NCBI GenBank assembly: GCA_004560045.1 | Contig: SFWF01000007.1 | Span: 1-46,638 of the forward strand | Reading direction: 5' to 3' | Source of the DNA: a bacterium | GTDB lineage: Bacteria; Bacillota; Clostridia; Oscillospirales; Acutalibacteraceae | Length of the DNA stretch: 46,638 bases | In this document: one piece after another, positions 7,696-15,660 of the stretch | How positions within the stretch are numbered: position 1 is the stretch's first letter | How the letters are laid out: every line of letters begins with the position of its first letter | Notes under the pieces: generated by a model | What the model was told of the DNA's origin: nothing | What the model saw: the letters and a program-made list of their open reading frames with translations, nothing else | Database searches by the model: none | Position numbers and translations under genes: made by a program

Positions 7696-7720
7696 AAAAA
7701 TCAGGTATACTGATTTTTTC
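7696..7720 (+). terminator. terminator of the first araC gene
   Basis: AAAAATCAG (7696-7704) pairs with CTGATTTTT (7710-7718) around a 5-nt loop, followed by T. It starts 9 nt after the stop codon. Confidence 0.75.
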
Positions 7721-7722
7721 TC

Positions 7723-7751
7723 TTGCCGTATTGGGAGAGATGTAGTATAAT
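7723..7751 (+). promoter_or_regulatory. sigma-A promoter of trpS-holB-ricT
   Basis: TTGCCG (7723-7728) and TATAAT (7746-7751) are 17 nt apart. The leader to the trpS ATG is only about 28 nt, so there is no room for a T-box or trp attenuator. Confidence 0.8.
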
Positions 7752-7785
7752 GTATCTGTTATATTATGCTTTTTGAGGTATTGTT

Positions 7786-8784
7786 ATGGAAAATGAAGCT
7801 AAGAAAAAGGTTTTAAGCTGTATTCAGCCAAGCGGAATGCTCACTTTGGGCAACTATCTCGGCGCGCTTAAAAACTGGAAAAATATGCAGGAGGAGTTCG
7901 ACTGCACCTTTGCGGTTGCCGACCTTCACGCAATAACCGTTCGTCAGGAGCCCGCTAAGCTCCGCTCTCAGATCTATTCGACCTACGCTCTTATGTTAGC
8001 GCTTGGTCTTGATCCCGAGGAGTCTACCCTCTTTATTCAGTCACACGTCCCCGCCCACAGTCAGCTTTCCTGGCTCCTTTCCTGCTATACGCAGTTTGGC
8101 GAGATGGCAAGAATGACTCAGTTTAAGGATAAATCCGCAAAGCACGCCGATAACGTAAATGTAGGCCTTTTCTCCTACCCCGTGCTTATGGCGGCGGATA
8201 TTCTTCTCTATAAGCCCGACTTCGTACCCGTCGGAGCCGACCAGAAGCAGCATCTTGAGATTGCCCGTGATATAGCCGAGCGCTTTAACGGAATTTACGG
8301 CGACGTATTCACCGTACCCGATCCTTATATACCCAAGATCGGCGCCCGAGTTATGTCTCTTCAGGACCCCACCAAGAAGATGTCGAAATCCGACGAGAAT
8401 CTCAACGCCTGGGTCGCAATTCTCGACACCCCCGACGACATTATGAGAAAGTTTAAGCGTGCCGTTACCGACAGCGAGGCAAAGGTCTGCATCGGCGAGG
8501 AAAAGCACGGTATAAACAACCTTATCGGAATCTATTCGGCCATTACCGGCAAGACCTCCGACGAAATTACCGCAGAGTTTGAGGGTAAGGGCTACGGCGA
8601 CTTTAAGCTTGCGGTCGGAGAGGCCGTTGTCGAAGAGCTTCGCCCCATAAGAGAAAAATACGACTCTATTATTAAAGATAAGGCCGCTCTTGAAGCCCTT
8701 TACAGAGAGGGCGCCGAAAAGGCGGGCTACATCGCACGAAAGACCCTTGCTAAAGCAATGAAAAAGGTCGGTTTCGTACTATGA
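7786..8784 (+). CDS. trpS: tryptophanyl-tRNA synthetase
   Basis: Class Ic synthetase charging tRNA-Trp. The HIGH-equivalent motif is in PSGMLTLGNYLGAL (TLGN at 20-23) and the KMSKS motif is intact at 198-202 (TKKMSKSDE). GADQKQHLEIARDIAERFN is the family substrate block. The 332-aa length is the standard bacterial size. It has its own promoter and overlaps holB by the ATGA quartet, so translation is coupled. Confidence 0.97.
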   Translation: MENEAKKKVLSCIQPSGMLTLGNYLGALKNWKNMQEEFDCTFAVADLHAITVRQEPAKLRSQIYSTYALMLALGLDPEESTLFIQSHVPAHSQLSWLLSCYTQFGEMARMTQFKDKSAKHADNVNVGLFSYPVLMAADILLYKPDFVPVGADQKQHLEIARDIAERFNGIYGDVFTVPDPYIPKIGARVMSLQDPTKKMSKSDENLNAWVAILDTPDDIMRKFKRAVTDSEAKVCIGEEKHGINNLIGIYSAITGKTSDEITAEFEGKGYGDFKLAVGEAVVEELRPIREKYDSIIKDKAALEALYREGAEKAGYIARKTLAKAMKKVGFVL

Positions 8785-9713
8785 GCTTTCCCCTTATAGG
8801 AAACGGACGCATAAAGGAGTCGGTTTCGGCCTTAGTTTCGGCAGGAAGACTCCCCCACGCGGTTATAATAGAGGGTGATATCGGTACGGGAAAAAGAACC
8901 CTTGCAAGGTATCTTGCCAAGATAGCGGTTTGCGAAAGCAAGGAGCCCCCCTGCGGACTGTGCCGCTCCTGCCACCTTGCAGACAGCGGAACACACCCCG
9001 ACATCGAGACGGTTGCCCCCGAAGAAAAGAAGAAAAACATCAACGTTGATCAAATAAGAGAGCTTCGTACCACGGCCTATCATTCGGCCCATACCGCCTC
9101 TCGCAGAGCCTTTATAATCGAGCAGGCCGACACTATGAACGCGGCCTCGCAAAACTCGCTTTTAAAGGTTTTGGAGGAGCCGCCAAGCGACGTTTTGTTT
9201 ATTCTTATTACCCTTTCGGCTAAGAATCTTCTTGAAACGGTAGTTTCCCGCTGTATGGTGCTCTCCCTCTTCCCTCCCGAAGCCGAAGAGGCCCTTGCCT
9301 ACCTTACCGAAGAGAAAAAGCTTTTACGTGACGAGACCTCTATTCTTCTTTCAGAGGAAAAGAACAACATCGGAAAGGTTTTAATGCGCCTTTCAAACAG
9401 CAAGGACAGTATCGGCAGGGCCGCCGCTCACGATTATTTTGAAGCTATAAAAAAAGGCTCTGCCCTATCGGCTCTGATTTCTACGGTACCCCTCGAAAAG
9501 GACCGACTTGAGGCAGGAAGATTTACCGACGAGCTTTCGGAAATACTTACCGCTAACATCAAAAAATCGGTCAGGTTTATCGTGACCGCAGGAGAGTATA
9601 TCCGTATGCAGGAGATAATTTTCGAAATGAAGCCCCTGCTTGAAACAAACATCAATTTACAGCTTTACTTCGCCGCCCTCACCTCACGCATTACGGCAGT
9701 TACGGCGAAATAA
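8781..9713 (+). CDS. holB: DNA polymerase III delta-prime subunit
   Basis: Clamp-loader subunit. The N-terminal AAA+ domain has a Walker-A-like GDIGTGKRT (32-40), a four-Cys zinc knuckle (Cys51, 58, 61, 64 in CESKEPPCGLCRSC), and the delta-prime/gamma signature SLLKVLEEPP (about 126-135) with VSRC further on. The 310-aa length fits. It overlaps trpS by 4 nt and precedes ricT by 21 nt; holB next to yaaT/ricT is the order seen in Bacillus. Confidence 0.93.
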   Translation: MSFPLIGNGRIKESVSALVSAGRLPHAVIIEGDIGTGKRTLARYLAKIAVCESKEPPCGLCRSCHLADSGTHPDIETVAPEEKKKNINVDQIRELRTTAYHSAHTASRRAFIIEQADTMNAASQNSLLKVLEEPPSDVLFILITLSAKNLLETVVSRCMVLSLFPPEAEEALAYLTEEKKLLRDETSILLSEEKNNIGKVLMRLSNSKDSIGRAAAHDYFEAIKKGSALSALISTVPLEKDRLEAGRFTDELSEILTANIKKSVRFIVTAGEYIRMQEIIFEMKPLLETNINLQLYFAALTSRITAVTAK

Positions 9714-9734
9714 TTATATATTAAGGAGAAATTT

Positions 9735-10589
9735 ATGACCGAGGTTATCTCTGTAAAATTCAAATCAGACGGCAGAGCATACTTTTTCGACCCCGCAGGC
9801 ATTAAGGCCGAAGTCGGAGATATCGTCGTCGTTGAGACGGCGAGAGGAATCGAATGTGCTACCGTTTCGGAGGGTGTTAAAAAGGTTGACGATATGAAGA
9901 TAGTCAAGCCCCTTAAAAAGGTCCTTCGTATTGCCGATTCCATAGACAAAAGAAAGATGGAAGAAAACCGCAAGAAGGCCGACGAGGCCTTTAAGGTTTG
10001 CGAAAAGAAGATACTTGAGCACAAGCTTGATATGAAGCTTGTGGACGTTGAATACGCCTTCGACGGAACCAAGATCCTTTTCTACTTTACAAGCGACGGC
10101 AGGGTCGATTTCCGCGATCTCGTTAAGGATCTCGCATCCGGTTTTCATACGAGGATCGAGCTTCGTCAGATAGGTGTTCGCGACGAGGCCAAAATGCTCG
10201 GCGGTCTCGGAATCTGCGGTCAGCCCTTCTGCTGTGCAAGATTTTTAGACGATTTTCAGCCCGTTTCCATCAAGATGGCGAAGGAGCAGGGTCTTTCCCT
10301 TAATCCTACCAAGATTTCGGGCAGCTGCGGCAGACTTATGTGCTGTCTTAAGTATGAGCAGGACGCTTACGAGTATCTTAACTCAATAACTCCTCCCGTA
10401 GGCTCCTACGTTAAGACCGCCTCGGGTAACGGCGTAGTTGTGGACGAAAACCCCTTAACGGGCAACCTTTACGTCCGTATCGGAGAGGATGCTGCCCCTA
10501 TAAAGATTCACCGTAGCGAGGTCGAGCTTATAAGCAAGGGCAAAAAGGGTAAGCCCCAGCCTCCGAAAAAGGAAGAAACTACCGAATAA
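9735..10589 (+). CDS. ricT: RicT (YaaT), PSP1 domain protein of the RicAFT complex
   Basis: PSP1 C-terminal domain protein. In B. subtilis RicT with RicA and RicF binds Fe-S clusters, helps RNase Y maturate transcripts, and supports MiaB. The six conserved Cys are present: Cys161, 166 and 167 in GICGQPFCCARF, and Cys198, 203 and 204 in GSCGRLMCCLKYE. The N-terminus (VKFKSDGRAYFFDP) and GDIVVVETARGIE are family blocks. It is 284 aa with a Lys/Glu-rich tail. SD AAGGAG lies upstream. A YlbF-family partner and miaB are encoded at 35.6-37.5 kb in the same window. Confidence 0.93.
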   Translation: MTEVISVKFKSDGRAYFFDPAGIKAEVGDIVVVETARGIECATVSEGVKKVDDMKIVKPLKKVLRIADSIDKRKMEENRKKADEAFKVCEKKILEHKLDMKLVDVEYAFDGTKILFYFTSDGRVDFRDLVKDLASGFHTRIELRQIGVRDEAKMLGGLGICGQPFCCARFLDDFQPVSIKMAKEQGLSLNPTKISGSCGRLMCCLKYEQDAYEYLNSITPPVGSYVKTASGNGVVVDENPLTGNLYVRIGEDAAPIKIHRSEVELISKGKKGKPQPPKKEETTE

Positions 10590-10617
10590 GCTATTTTCAA
10601 AAATCGACATTTTTTTC

Positions 10618-10645
10618 TTGCATTTTCAAAAAGATATGTTAAAAT
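10618..10645 (+). promoter_or_regulatory. promoter of the ferredoxin gene
   Basis: TTGCAT (10618-10623) and TAAAAT (10640-10645) are 16 nt apart, about 28 nt before the start codon and ahead of a strong AAGGAGGTG SD. Confidence 0.65.
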
Positions 10646-10673
10646 AGATACGGACACAAGGAGGTGTATTCAA

Positions 10674-10844
10674 ATGGCATACAAAATTTCCGACGCTTGC
10701 ATCAGCTGCGGCGCTTGCGCAGGTGGCTGCCCCGTAGAGGCTATCGCTGAGGGTGACGGTCAGTTCGTAATCGACGCTGACAAGTGCATCGACTGTGGCG
10801 CTTGTGCAGCAGGCTGCCCCGTAGAAGCTATCGCTGAGGCTTAA
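10674..10844 (+). CDS. 2[4Fe-4S] ferredoxin (56 aa)
   Basis: Clostridial-type low-potential electron carrier. Translation gives two CxxCxxCxxxCP clusters: Cys9, 12, 15, 19 and Cys38, 41, 44, 48. Each is followed by VEAIAE, the classic duplicated ferredoxin fold. The two halves are also very similar as DNA (49 of 57 nt identical from the first Cys codon of each). It has its own promoter, a near-consensus SD and a strong terminator, so it is a monocistronic, probably abundant transcript. It supports an anaerobic metabolism. Confidence 0.97.
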   Translation: MAYKISDACISCGACAGGCPVEAIAEGDGQFVIDADKCIDCGACAAGCPVEAIAEA

Positions 10845-10865
10845 GTTAAAGCTAAAAAGAAAACG

Positions 10866-10898
10866 ACCCGACGGTTTTACCGTCGGGTTATTTTTTTT
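10866..10898 (+). terminator. terminator of the ferredoxin gene
   Basis: ACCCGACGGT (10866-10875) pairs with ACCGTCGGGT (10879-10888) around TTT, followed by A and eight T. A textbook intrinsic terminator 21 nt after the stop. Confidence 0.92.
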
Positions 10899-11067
10899 AA
10901 AGCCGATTGGATTTTGAGAAGTTTACGGTTTCTCTTTTTATAGTTGGTCTACGATATTTTCATATATTATATATTGAGAATAACCGTTTATCTCGGTCTT
11001 ATTTTCCTCGGGATGTCGGGGAGGCTTCGCCCCTACTGACCACTAAAGCCTGACACCTGAAACCGGT
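10899..11067. other. AT-rich spacer with one short intergenic repeat
   Basis: No coding frame or clear promoter is visible. At 11010-11036 lies a GC-rich motif (core GGGATGTCGGGGAGGC, ending CCCCTAC). It resembles a motif at 46504-46529, so it is probably a dispersed intergenic repeat. No clear terminator for the GH28-like gene was found here. Confidence 0.5.
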
Positions 11068-12188
11068 TTATCCTTTATCTACGCTGAATGAGGTGTTGTT
11101 AAAACGGATATTGTCGGCATACTGAATATTCATCGGGTTATAGACCTCACTCTCGTGATGTCCGTGACGGGTCGCACCGTGGCTTTGTCTGTCGGGGAAT
11201 TCGGTGCCGTCGGTGAGGGTGAAGGAGCAATTATTAAATTCGACGTTTTCTATGTGATTTTCTTTTCTTCCGTTTATATATTCTCAATTAAGGTCGCCTC
11301 TCTGCCGATGTCTGCTGAGCTTGGATTGTCCTTAGTAGGCTTTATGTAGGGCAGGAAGAAATCGATTCCGCAGGAGCAATCGGTGAAGACGAGATTTGAG
11401 AAGGTGCAGTTTCTGATAACTCCGTCGTTTATCCAGCCGATGCGGATACCGGCGGAATAGCTGGTCAGGTTGCAGTTGGTGATAACGACGCGCTCGCATA
11501 CCTTGTTTTCTTTAAGGGAAACGTTATTTGCGCGAACGATTAGACAGTCGTCTCCGCACCTTATTGAGCAGTTTGAAACAGTAACGTTGCGGCTTGAGTT
11601 TATGTGAATACCGTCGTTGTTGGGGTACTCGACCTCGGCGTCTATCTTACACTTATCGAAGGCTACGAAGTCGCAGTCGTGGATCCAATAGGACCAGCCT
11701 GCAGGCTGATTTACCATCGTGATATCCTCAACCTTAACATTTTTACAGCCCGTGAAGAATACGCAACGGGGAGGGGTCGGGCGGTCAAAATCGCGGTGAT
11801 ATTTCCAAGCCGTTCCATACTGTTCTTCGATTACGAAGGTCTTGCCGTTGCAGTCGATGGTGCCCATACCCGTAAGGGAGATATTTTCACACTCCTCGGC
11901 GAAAATAAGGCAGGCATTTCTCCAACGGGGAAGCAGAGGGGAATTTACGTGGGTGGTCTCCTTTTCGGGATAGTCATCGCAGTCGGGAGAGCCGAGCAGT
12001 ACCGCATCCGAGGCAATATGAATTTCAACGTTGCTTTTATAGATTATAGTACCCGTCATATAGACGCCGTCCTCGATAAGGACTCTTCCGCCCTTTTCGC
12101 CCACCTTGTCGATGGCGGCCTGAATAGCCTTGGTGTTTAGGGTCTTTCCGTCGCCGACGGCACCGAAATCTTTAATATTAACTGTCAT
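11068..12188 (-). pseudogene. GH28-like right-handed beta-helix protein, frameshifted
   Basis: Pectate-lyase/polygalacturonase superfamily protein. The start MTVNIKDFGAVGDGKTLNTK follows a GGAGG SD; an upstream ATG at 12239 lies within the promoter. The first frame codes 304 aa and stops at 11274 after ATLIENI. The -1 frame then continues without a stop to 11068 with clear beta-helix sequence (HIENVEFNNCSF, then VYNPMNIQYADNIRFNN). GH28 acidic residues are kept (Asp192 in NNDGIH, Asp213/214 in CGDD). The GHG histidine motif is replaced by SYSAGIRIG (243-251), so it may not be a standard polygalacturonase. The break is near 11274-11285. It could be a real mutation or a sequence error. Divergent from an AraC regulator. 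Confidence 0.8.
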
Positions 12189-12210
12189 AAAACGACCTCC
12201 TTTTTCTTTA

Positions 12211-12239
12211 ATTATATAGACTTGATTAAACCTATTCAA
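12211..12239 (-). promoter_or_regulatory. sigma-A promoter of the GH28-like gene
   Basis: On the minus strand, TTGAAT (12239-12234) and TATAAT (12216-12211) are 17 nt apart; the SD GGAGG and ATG at 12188 follow. Confidence 0.8.
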
Positions 12240-12268
12240 TGGATTATATTATATTTTTTAGTATTATA

Positions 12269-12297
12269 TTGAACTAAAACGGAATGTGTGGTAAAAT
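12269..12297 (+). promoter_or_regulatory. sigma-A promoter of the second araC gene
   Basis: TTGAAC (12269-12274) and TAAAAT (12292-12297) are 17 nt apart. The -10 lies downstream of the ATG at 12284, which excludes that codon as the start and supports 12314. Confidence 0.75.
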
Positions 12298-12313
12298 AAC
12301 CCGGGGTGATGAT

Positions 12314-13159
12314 ATGACTATAAACACCGACGGCAGAATCAAGGCCTTAAGCTACGGCAGGGTTACTCAAAAGGCGCCCTGGCATTCGGGAAGAAAATTA
12401 GACGCAAATCTTCTTGTGTACGTAAATTCGGGAAGGCTTAAAATGGAGGTAGACGGTACGGCTTACCGTCTTATTAAGGGCGACCTGCTCTTAATTCCCG
12501 AAAACGTCTTTTACAGACCGCTTGAGGCACACGACCTTGAATACTTTTTTATCCATTTTTCCGCCGACGTCTTACCTGCCGAGACCGAGGCGCTGAATCT
12601 TCGCTCTCATCCCCTTCTCCACGACGGAGATTATGGCTTTTCCTTTTACGGCGGAAATCCAAACCTTACCCTTAATACCCTAACGTCTTGCGCGAAAAAT
12701 GAATCGGTCAGGGACATTTTTTTAAAACTCTCTTCCCTTAATATAAAGGGCAACCGTGACAGGCAGATGCTTGACGCTCTGGTTCGTGAGCTGGTTATAT
12801 CGGTTTCGGACGAAAGTCCTTTAGGCTCCTCCCTTAGCCGATTGACGGTTAAAATAATGGACTATATCGACGAAAAATATTTTGAGGATATATCCCTTTC
12901 GTCTTTATCCGAAGGATTCAAAATATCGAAATCGTATATTGCGCGGCTTTTTAAAGTTGAGCTTCACACCTCCTCTTCGGATTATTTAAACCGCGTAAGG
13001 ATAGCCAACGCCTGCAGACTGCTGAGCTTTTCGGATATGAGTATCGGAGAGATCAGCGAGGCGGTAGGCTTTCGCGAGCAGTATTATTTCGCGAGAATTT
13101 TTAAAAAACTCTCGGGAGTCTCTCCCAGCGAGTACAGAAAACGAAATCTTCTTCCCTGA
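12314..13159 (+). CDS. AraC family transcriptional regulator (of the GH28-like gene)
   Basis: 281-aa AraC/XylS regulator. The N-terminal cupin part (about 15-120) has VNSGRLKMEVDG and LLLIPENVFYRPL. The C-terminal double HTH includes ISLSSLSEGFKISKSYIARLFK and SIGEISEAVGFREQYYFARIFKK, ending SGVSPSEYRKR. The start at 12314 follows GGGGTGATGAT; the earlier ATG at 12284 precedes the -10 box. It is divergent from the GH28-like beta-helix gene, presumably its target, so the inducer may be a pectin-derived sugar. Target and ligand are inference. Confidence 0.92.
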   Translation: MTINTDGRIKALSYGRVTQKAPWHSGRKLDANLLVYVNSGRLKMEVDGTAYRLIKGDLLLIPENVFYRPLEAHDLEYFFIHFSADVLPAETEALNLRSHPLLHDGDYGFSFYGGNPNLTLNTLTSCAKNESVRDIFLKLSSLNIKGNRDRQMLDALVRELVISVSDESPLGSSLSRLTVKIMDYIDEKYFEDISLSSLSEGFKISKSYIARLFKVELHTSSSDYLNRVRIANACRLLSFSDMSIGEISEAVGFREQYYFARIFKKLSGVSPSEYRKRNLLP

Positions 13160-13182
13160 TTTTTAAATTAGGTCTTTATTAT
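13155..13182 (+). terminator. weak terminator after the second araC gene
   Basis: CCTGATTT (13155-13162) pairs with AAATTAGG (13165-13172), one G-U pair, overlapping the stop codon and followed by a T-rich stretch. The stem is short and AU-rich. Confidence 0.35.
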
Positions 13183-13203
13183 TTTTAAAATATGTGTTAT
13201 AAT
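13175..13203 (+). promoter_or_regulatory. extended -10 promoter of pduL
   Basis: TGTTATAAT (13195-13203) is an extended -10; a weak TTTATT lies 17 nt upstream. SD AAGGAG follows before the ATG at 13243. Confidence 0.65.
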
Positions 13204-13242
13204 CGGCTTGTTAAATATTTTCTCTAAAAAGGAGTTATAAAA

Positions 13243-13818
13243 ATGGTTAAAGAAGTATTGGTTGAAATTTCAGCACGTCACGTACACGTAAGCGAAGAGC
13301 ATCTTGAGATCCTTTTCGGCAAGGGCTACAAGCTTACCCCCAAGAAGGACCTTTCTCAGCCCGGTCAGTTTGCCTGTGAGGAGCGCGTTACCGTCGTAGG
13401 CCCCAAGAAGGAGCTCGCAGGAGTTTCGATCCTCGGACCCTGCAGAAAGGCTACTCAGGTTGAGCTTTCTCTCACCGACGCCCGTTCTATCGGCGTTAAG
13501 GCACCTATCCGCGAGTCGGGCGACATTGCAAACTCAGGCGCTTGCAAGCTTATCGGCCCCGCAGGCGAGGTTGAGCTTACCGAAGGCGTTATCGCCGCTA
13601 AGCGTCATATACATATGACCACCGCTGACGCTGAGAAGTACGGCATTACCGACTGCCAGATAGTTAAGGTTAAGATTCCCACCGAAGGACGCGCCCTTAT
13701 TTTCGACGATGTTGTTGCACGTGTATCTGACAGCTACGCTCTCGCTATGCACCTCGACACCGACGAGGCTAACGCCGCCGCAGTTCCCGGAAGCTGCATG
13801 GGAATTATCCTTGACTAA
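13243..13818 (+). CDS. pduL: phosphate propanoyltransferase / phosphotransacetylase PduL
   Basis: Interconverts acyl-CoA (acetyl- or propionyl-CoA) and acyl phosphate; with acetate kinase it yields ATP in fermentation. Two beta-barrel halves each carry a zinc-binding motif: ARHVHV (His13, His15) and KRHIHM (His122, His124). GQFACEERVTV, LGPCRKATQVE and SGDIANSGAC are family blocks. It is 191 aa and lacks the N-terminal encapsulation peptide of microcompartment PduL, and no shell genes are nearby. It is therefore probably a cytosolic, housekeeping Pta. The hemW start overlaps its 3' end. Confidence 0.93.
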   Translation: MVKEVLVEISARHVHVSEEHLEILFGKGYKLTPKKDLSQPGQFACEERVTVVGPKKELAGVSILGPCRKATQVELSLTDARSIGVKAPIRESGDIANSGACKLIGPAGEVELTEGVIAAKRHIHMTTADAEKYGITDCQIVKVKIPTEGRALIFDDVVARVSDSYALAMHLDTDEANAAAVPGSCMGIILD

Positions 13819-14914
13819 TAATCTCGGAATTTATATACATATTCCCTTCTGTGATAAAAAGTGTAATTACTGCGACTTTTATTCGGGAGCCTTGACCCCC
13901 GAAAAAAGACGGGAATACGTAGAAAAACTTTCTGAAGAGATAAGAAAATGGGGCGCGCTTACTGCACGCCCCATTGATACTCTTTATATAGGTGGCGGAA
14001 CCCCTTCCCTGCTTTCCACGGACGAATTAGGTCTTGTTCTGACGGCAGTAAGGGAAAGCTTTTCCCTTTTAGAAGGCGCGGAGATCACGGCTGAGGCAAA
14101 CCCCTCCGACCTTGACTTTATTCCTGCGGCAAAGAAGGCGGGGATAAACCGAATATCCTTCGGTATTCAATCGGCCGACGACGAAGAACTGAGGATGCTT
14201 GGAAGAAGGCATAATTTTGATACGGCCAAAAAGGCCGTTTCCCTCGCAAGGGAGGTTGGCTTTAAGAATATTTCGGCGGATATTATGCTGGGGCTTCCAA
14301 ACAGTAATACCGAGACCCTTAAAAAGAGCATCGACGGGATATTCTCCCTTGACACCGAGCATATTTCGGCCTATATTCTAAAGGTTGAGGAAAAGACTCC
14401 CTTTTATAGAATGCCTCTTGACCTTCCTGACGATGACGGCATCGCCGATCAGTATCTTTACCTCTGTGAGAGGATGAAAGCGGCGGGGTACGAGCATTAT
14501 GAGATCTCGAATTTCGCAAAAAAAGGCTTTGAGAGCCGTCACAACAACCGATATTGGAAAGACCTTGAATATATAGGCATAGGCCCCTCGGCACATTCTT
14601 TTTTTGAGGGAAAACGGTTTTATTATCCGAGGGATATTGAGGCCTTTATGACCGAGGCTAAAACGATAGCCGACGGCGAGGGCGGAGACCCTGACGAGTT
14701 TATTATGCTCGCTCTAAGGCTTTCCCGAGGTCTGGTTTTTGCGGAGTTCAAGGAAAGGTTTAAGACAGACCTTCCCGAACCGGTCATAAAAAAAGCAAGA
14801 CTGCTCCAAAAAGGCGATCTTTTAGCGGTTGACGGCGAAAAAATAGCCCTTACCGATAAGGGGATGCTCGTTTCCAACAGTATTATTTCTGAGCTATTAG
14901 GAGAATTTCAATGA
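13811..14914 (+). CDS. hemW: HemW-like radical SAM protein (coproporphyrinogen III oxidase-like)
   Basis: Radical SAM protein of the HemW group, a heme-binding or heme-transfer protein often misnamed HemN. The 4Fe-4S motif CDKKCNYC gives CxxxCxxC at Cys14/18/21. GGGTPS, SADIMLGLPN and the HemW signature HNNRYW are present. Starting at TTG 13811 gives MTNNLGIYIHIPFC, the usual HemW N-terminus, and about 367 aa, a normal length. The only upstream ATG in this frame lies far inside pduL and would add an unrelated tail. The TTG has only a weak GGGAA SD 7 nt upstream and overlaps the pduL stop, suggesting translational coupling. Confidence 0.9.
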   Translation: MTNNLGIYIHIPFCDKKCNYCDFYSGALTPEKRREYVEKLSEEIRKWGALTARPIDTLYIGGGTPSLLSTDELGLVLTAVRESFSLLEGAEITAEANPSDLDFIPAAKKAGINRISFGIQSADDEELRMLGRRHNFDTAKKAVSLAREVGFKNISADIMLGLPNSNTETLKKSIDGIFSLDTEHISAYILKVEEKTPFYRMPLDLPDDDGIADQYLYLCERMKAAGYEHYEISNFAKKGFESRHNNRYWKDLEYIGIGPSAHSFFEGKRFYYPRDIEAFMTEAKTIADGEGGDPDEFIMLALRLSRGLVFAEFKERFKTDLPEPVIKKARLLQKGDLLAVDGEKIALTDKGMLVSNSIISELLGEFQ

Positions 14915-15513
14915 AAACCTATAAAATACATCTTATAAGACACGGTCTTACCGAGGGAAATTTAAAACAGCAATATATCGGAGTGACCGATCTTCCTCTT
15001 GCAGGTGTGGGCGTTACCGAGCTTCAGCGGCTTCGTGACGAGACCGAATACCCTAAGGTAGACAAGGTCTATTCCTCCCCTATGCTTCGCTGTCTTCAAA
15101 CGGCGCGTATCCTCTATCCCGGCAGAGATATTCAGACGGTGGACAATATGAGGGAAATAGATTTCGGCGACTTTGAGGGAAAAACCGCAAACGAGCTTGA
15201 AGCAAACCCGGCTTACGCCGACTGGGCGGCAGGAAGAATAAACGCCGCACCGAACGGTGAGGACAATACCGAATTTGCAAAAAGACTTTGCGTCGGACTT
15301 AATCAGATAGTTCGCGATATGATGTCAAGCGGCGCAGAGCAGGCCGCAGTTATTATGCACGGGGGAGCAATTATGATGCTTCTCGCATCCTGCGCGGTGC
15401 CGAGAAAAAGTATGGTCGAATGGACCTGCGCCTCAGGTAGCGGCTTTTCCATAATGGTCACCCCCTCACTTTACCATTCGAGCGGAGTGGTTGAGGTCAT
15501 CGATTATGTGTGA
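14911..15513 (+). CDS. histidine phosphatase family protein (phosphoglycerate mutase-like)
   Basis: 200-aa branch-1 histidine phosphatase. The catalytic RHG is at 10-12 (HLIRHGLTEGN) with nucleophile His11. The second His is His150 in IMHGGAIM. Arg60 in SSPMLRCLQTA and Glu82 in MREIDFGDFEG are the usual phosphate-pocket and acid residues. The family includes CobC-type alpha-ribazole phosphatases and phosphoglycerate mutases. The short length and FGDFEG block favour the CobC/GpmB-like group, but the substrate cannot be fixed. Its ATG overlaps the hemW stop by 4 nt. Confidence 0.9.
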   Translation: MKTYKIHLIRHGLTEGNLKQQYIGVTDLPLAGVGVTELQRLRDETEYPKVDKVYSSPMLRCLQTARILYPGRDIQTVDNMREIDFGDFEGKTANELEANPAYADWAAGRINAAPNGEDNTEFAKRLCVGLNQIVRDMMSSGAEQAAVIMHGGAIMMLLASCAVPRKSMVEWTCASGSGFSIMVTPSLYHSSGVVEVIDYV

Positions 15514-15570
15514 TTATAATAAATCGGACGACTTAGGATTAAAAAATTTATTCAGATATAATAAAATTTA

Positions 15571-15590
15571 AAAAATCACCCGATTTTTGT
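15571..15590 (+). terminator. weak terminator between the histidine phosphatase gene and purC
   Basis: AAAAATC (15571-15577) pairs with GATTTTT (15582-15588) around ACCC. AU-only except one pair, hence low confidence. Confidence 0.35.
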
Positions 15591-15600
15591 AAAAAAATTC

Positions 15601-15629
15601 TATTCTTCGGAAGATATTTGTGCTATAAT
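15601..15629 (+). promoter_or_regulatory. extended -10 promoter of purC
   Basis: TGCTATAAT (15621-15629) is an extended -10, with a weak TATTCT 17 nt upstream. The leader is about 25 nt, too short for a purine riboswitch. AAAAGGAG SD precedes the ATG. Confidence 0.65.
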
Positions 15630-15660
15630 AAGTTATAATTTTTTAAAAGGAGCGCTTTAT

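Noticed and set aside
13709..13810. ATG-initiated N-terminal extension of hemW inside pduL
   Set aside because: The extra 34 residues have no similarity to HemW and are an out-of-frame reading of pduL; the TTG at 13811 gives the normal N-terminus.
13243..13818. bacterial microcompartment locus based on pduL
   Set aside because: No shell proteins, no encapsulation peptide and no diol or ethanolamine genes are nearby.
15630..15660. purine riboswitch upstream of purC
   Set aside because: The leader after the -10 box is about 30 nt, far too short for an aptamer.
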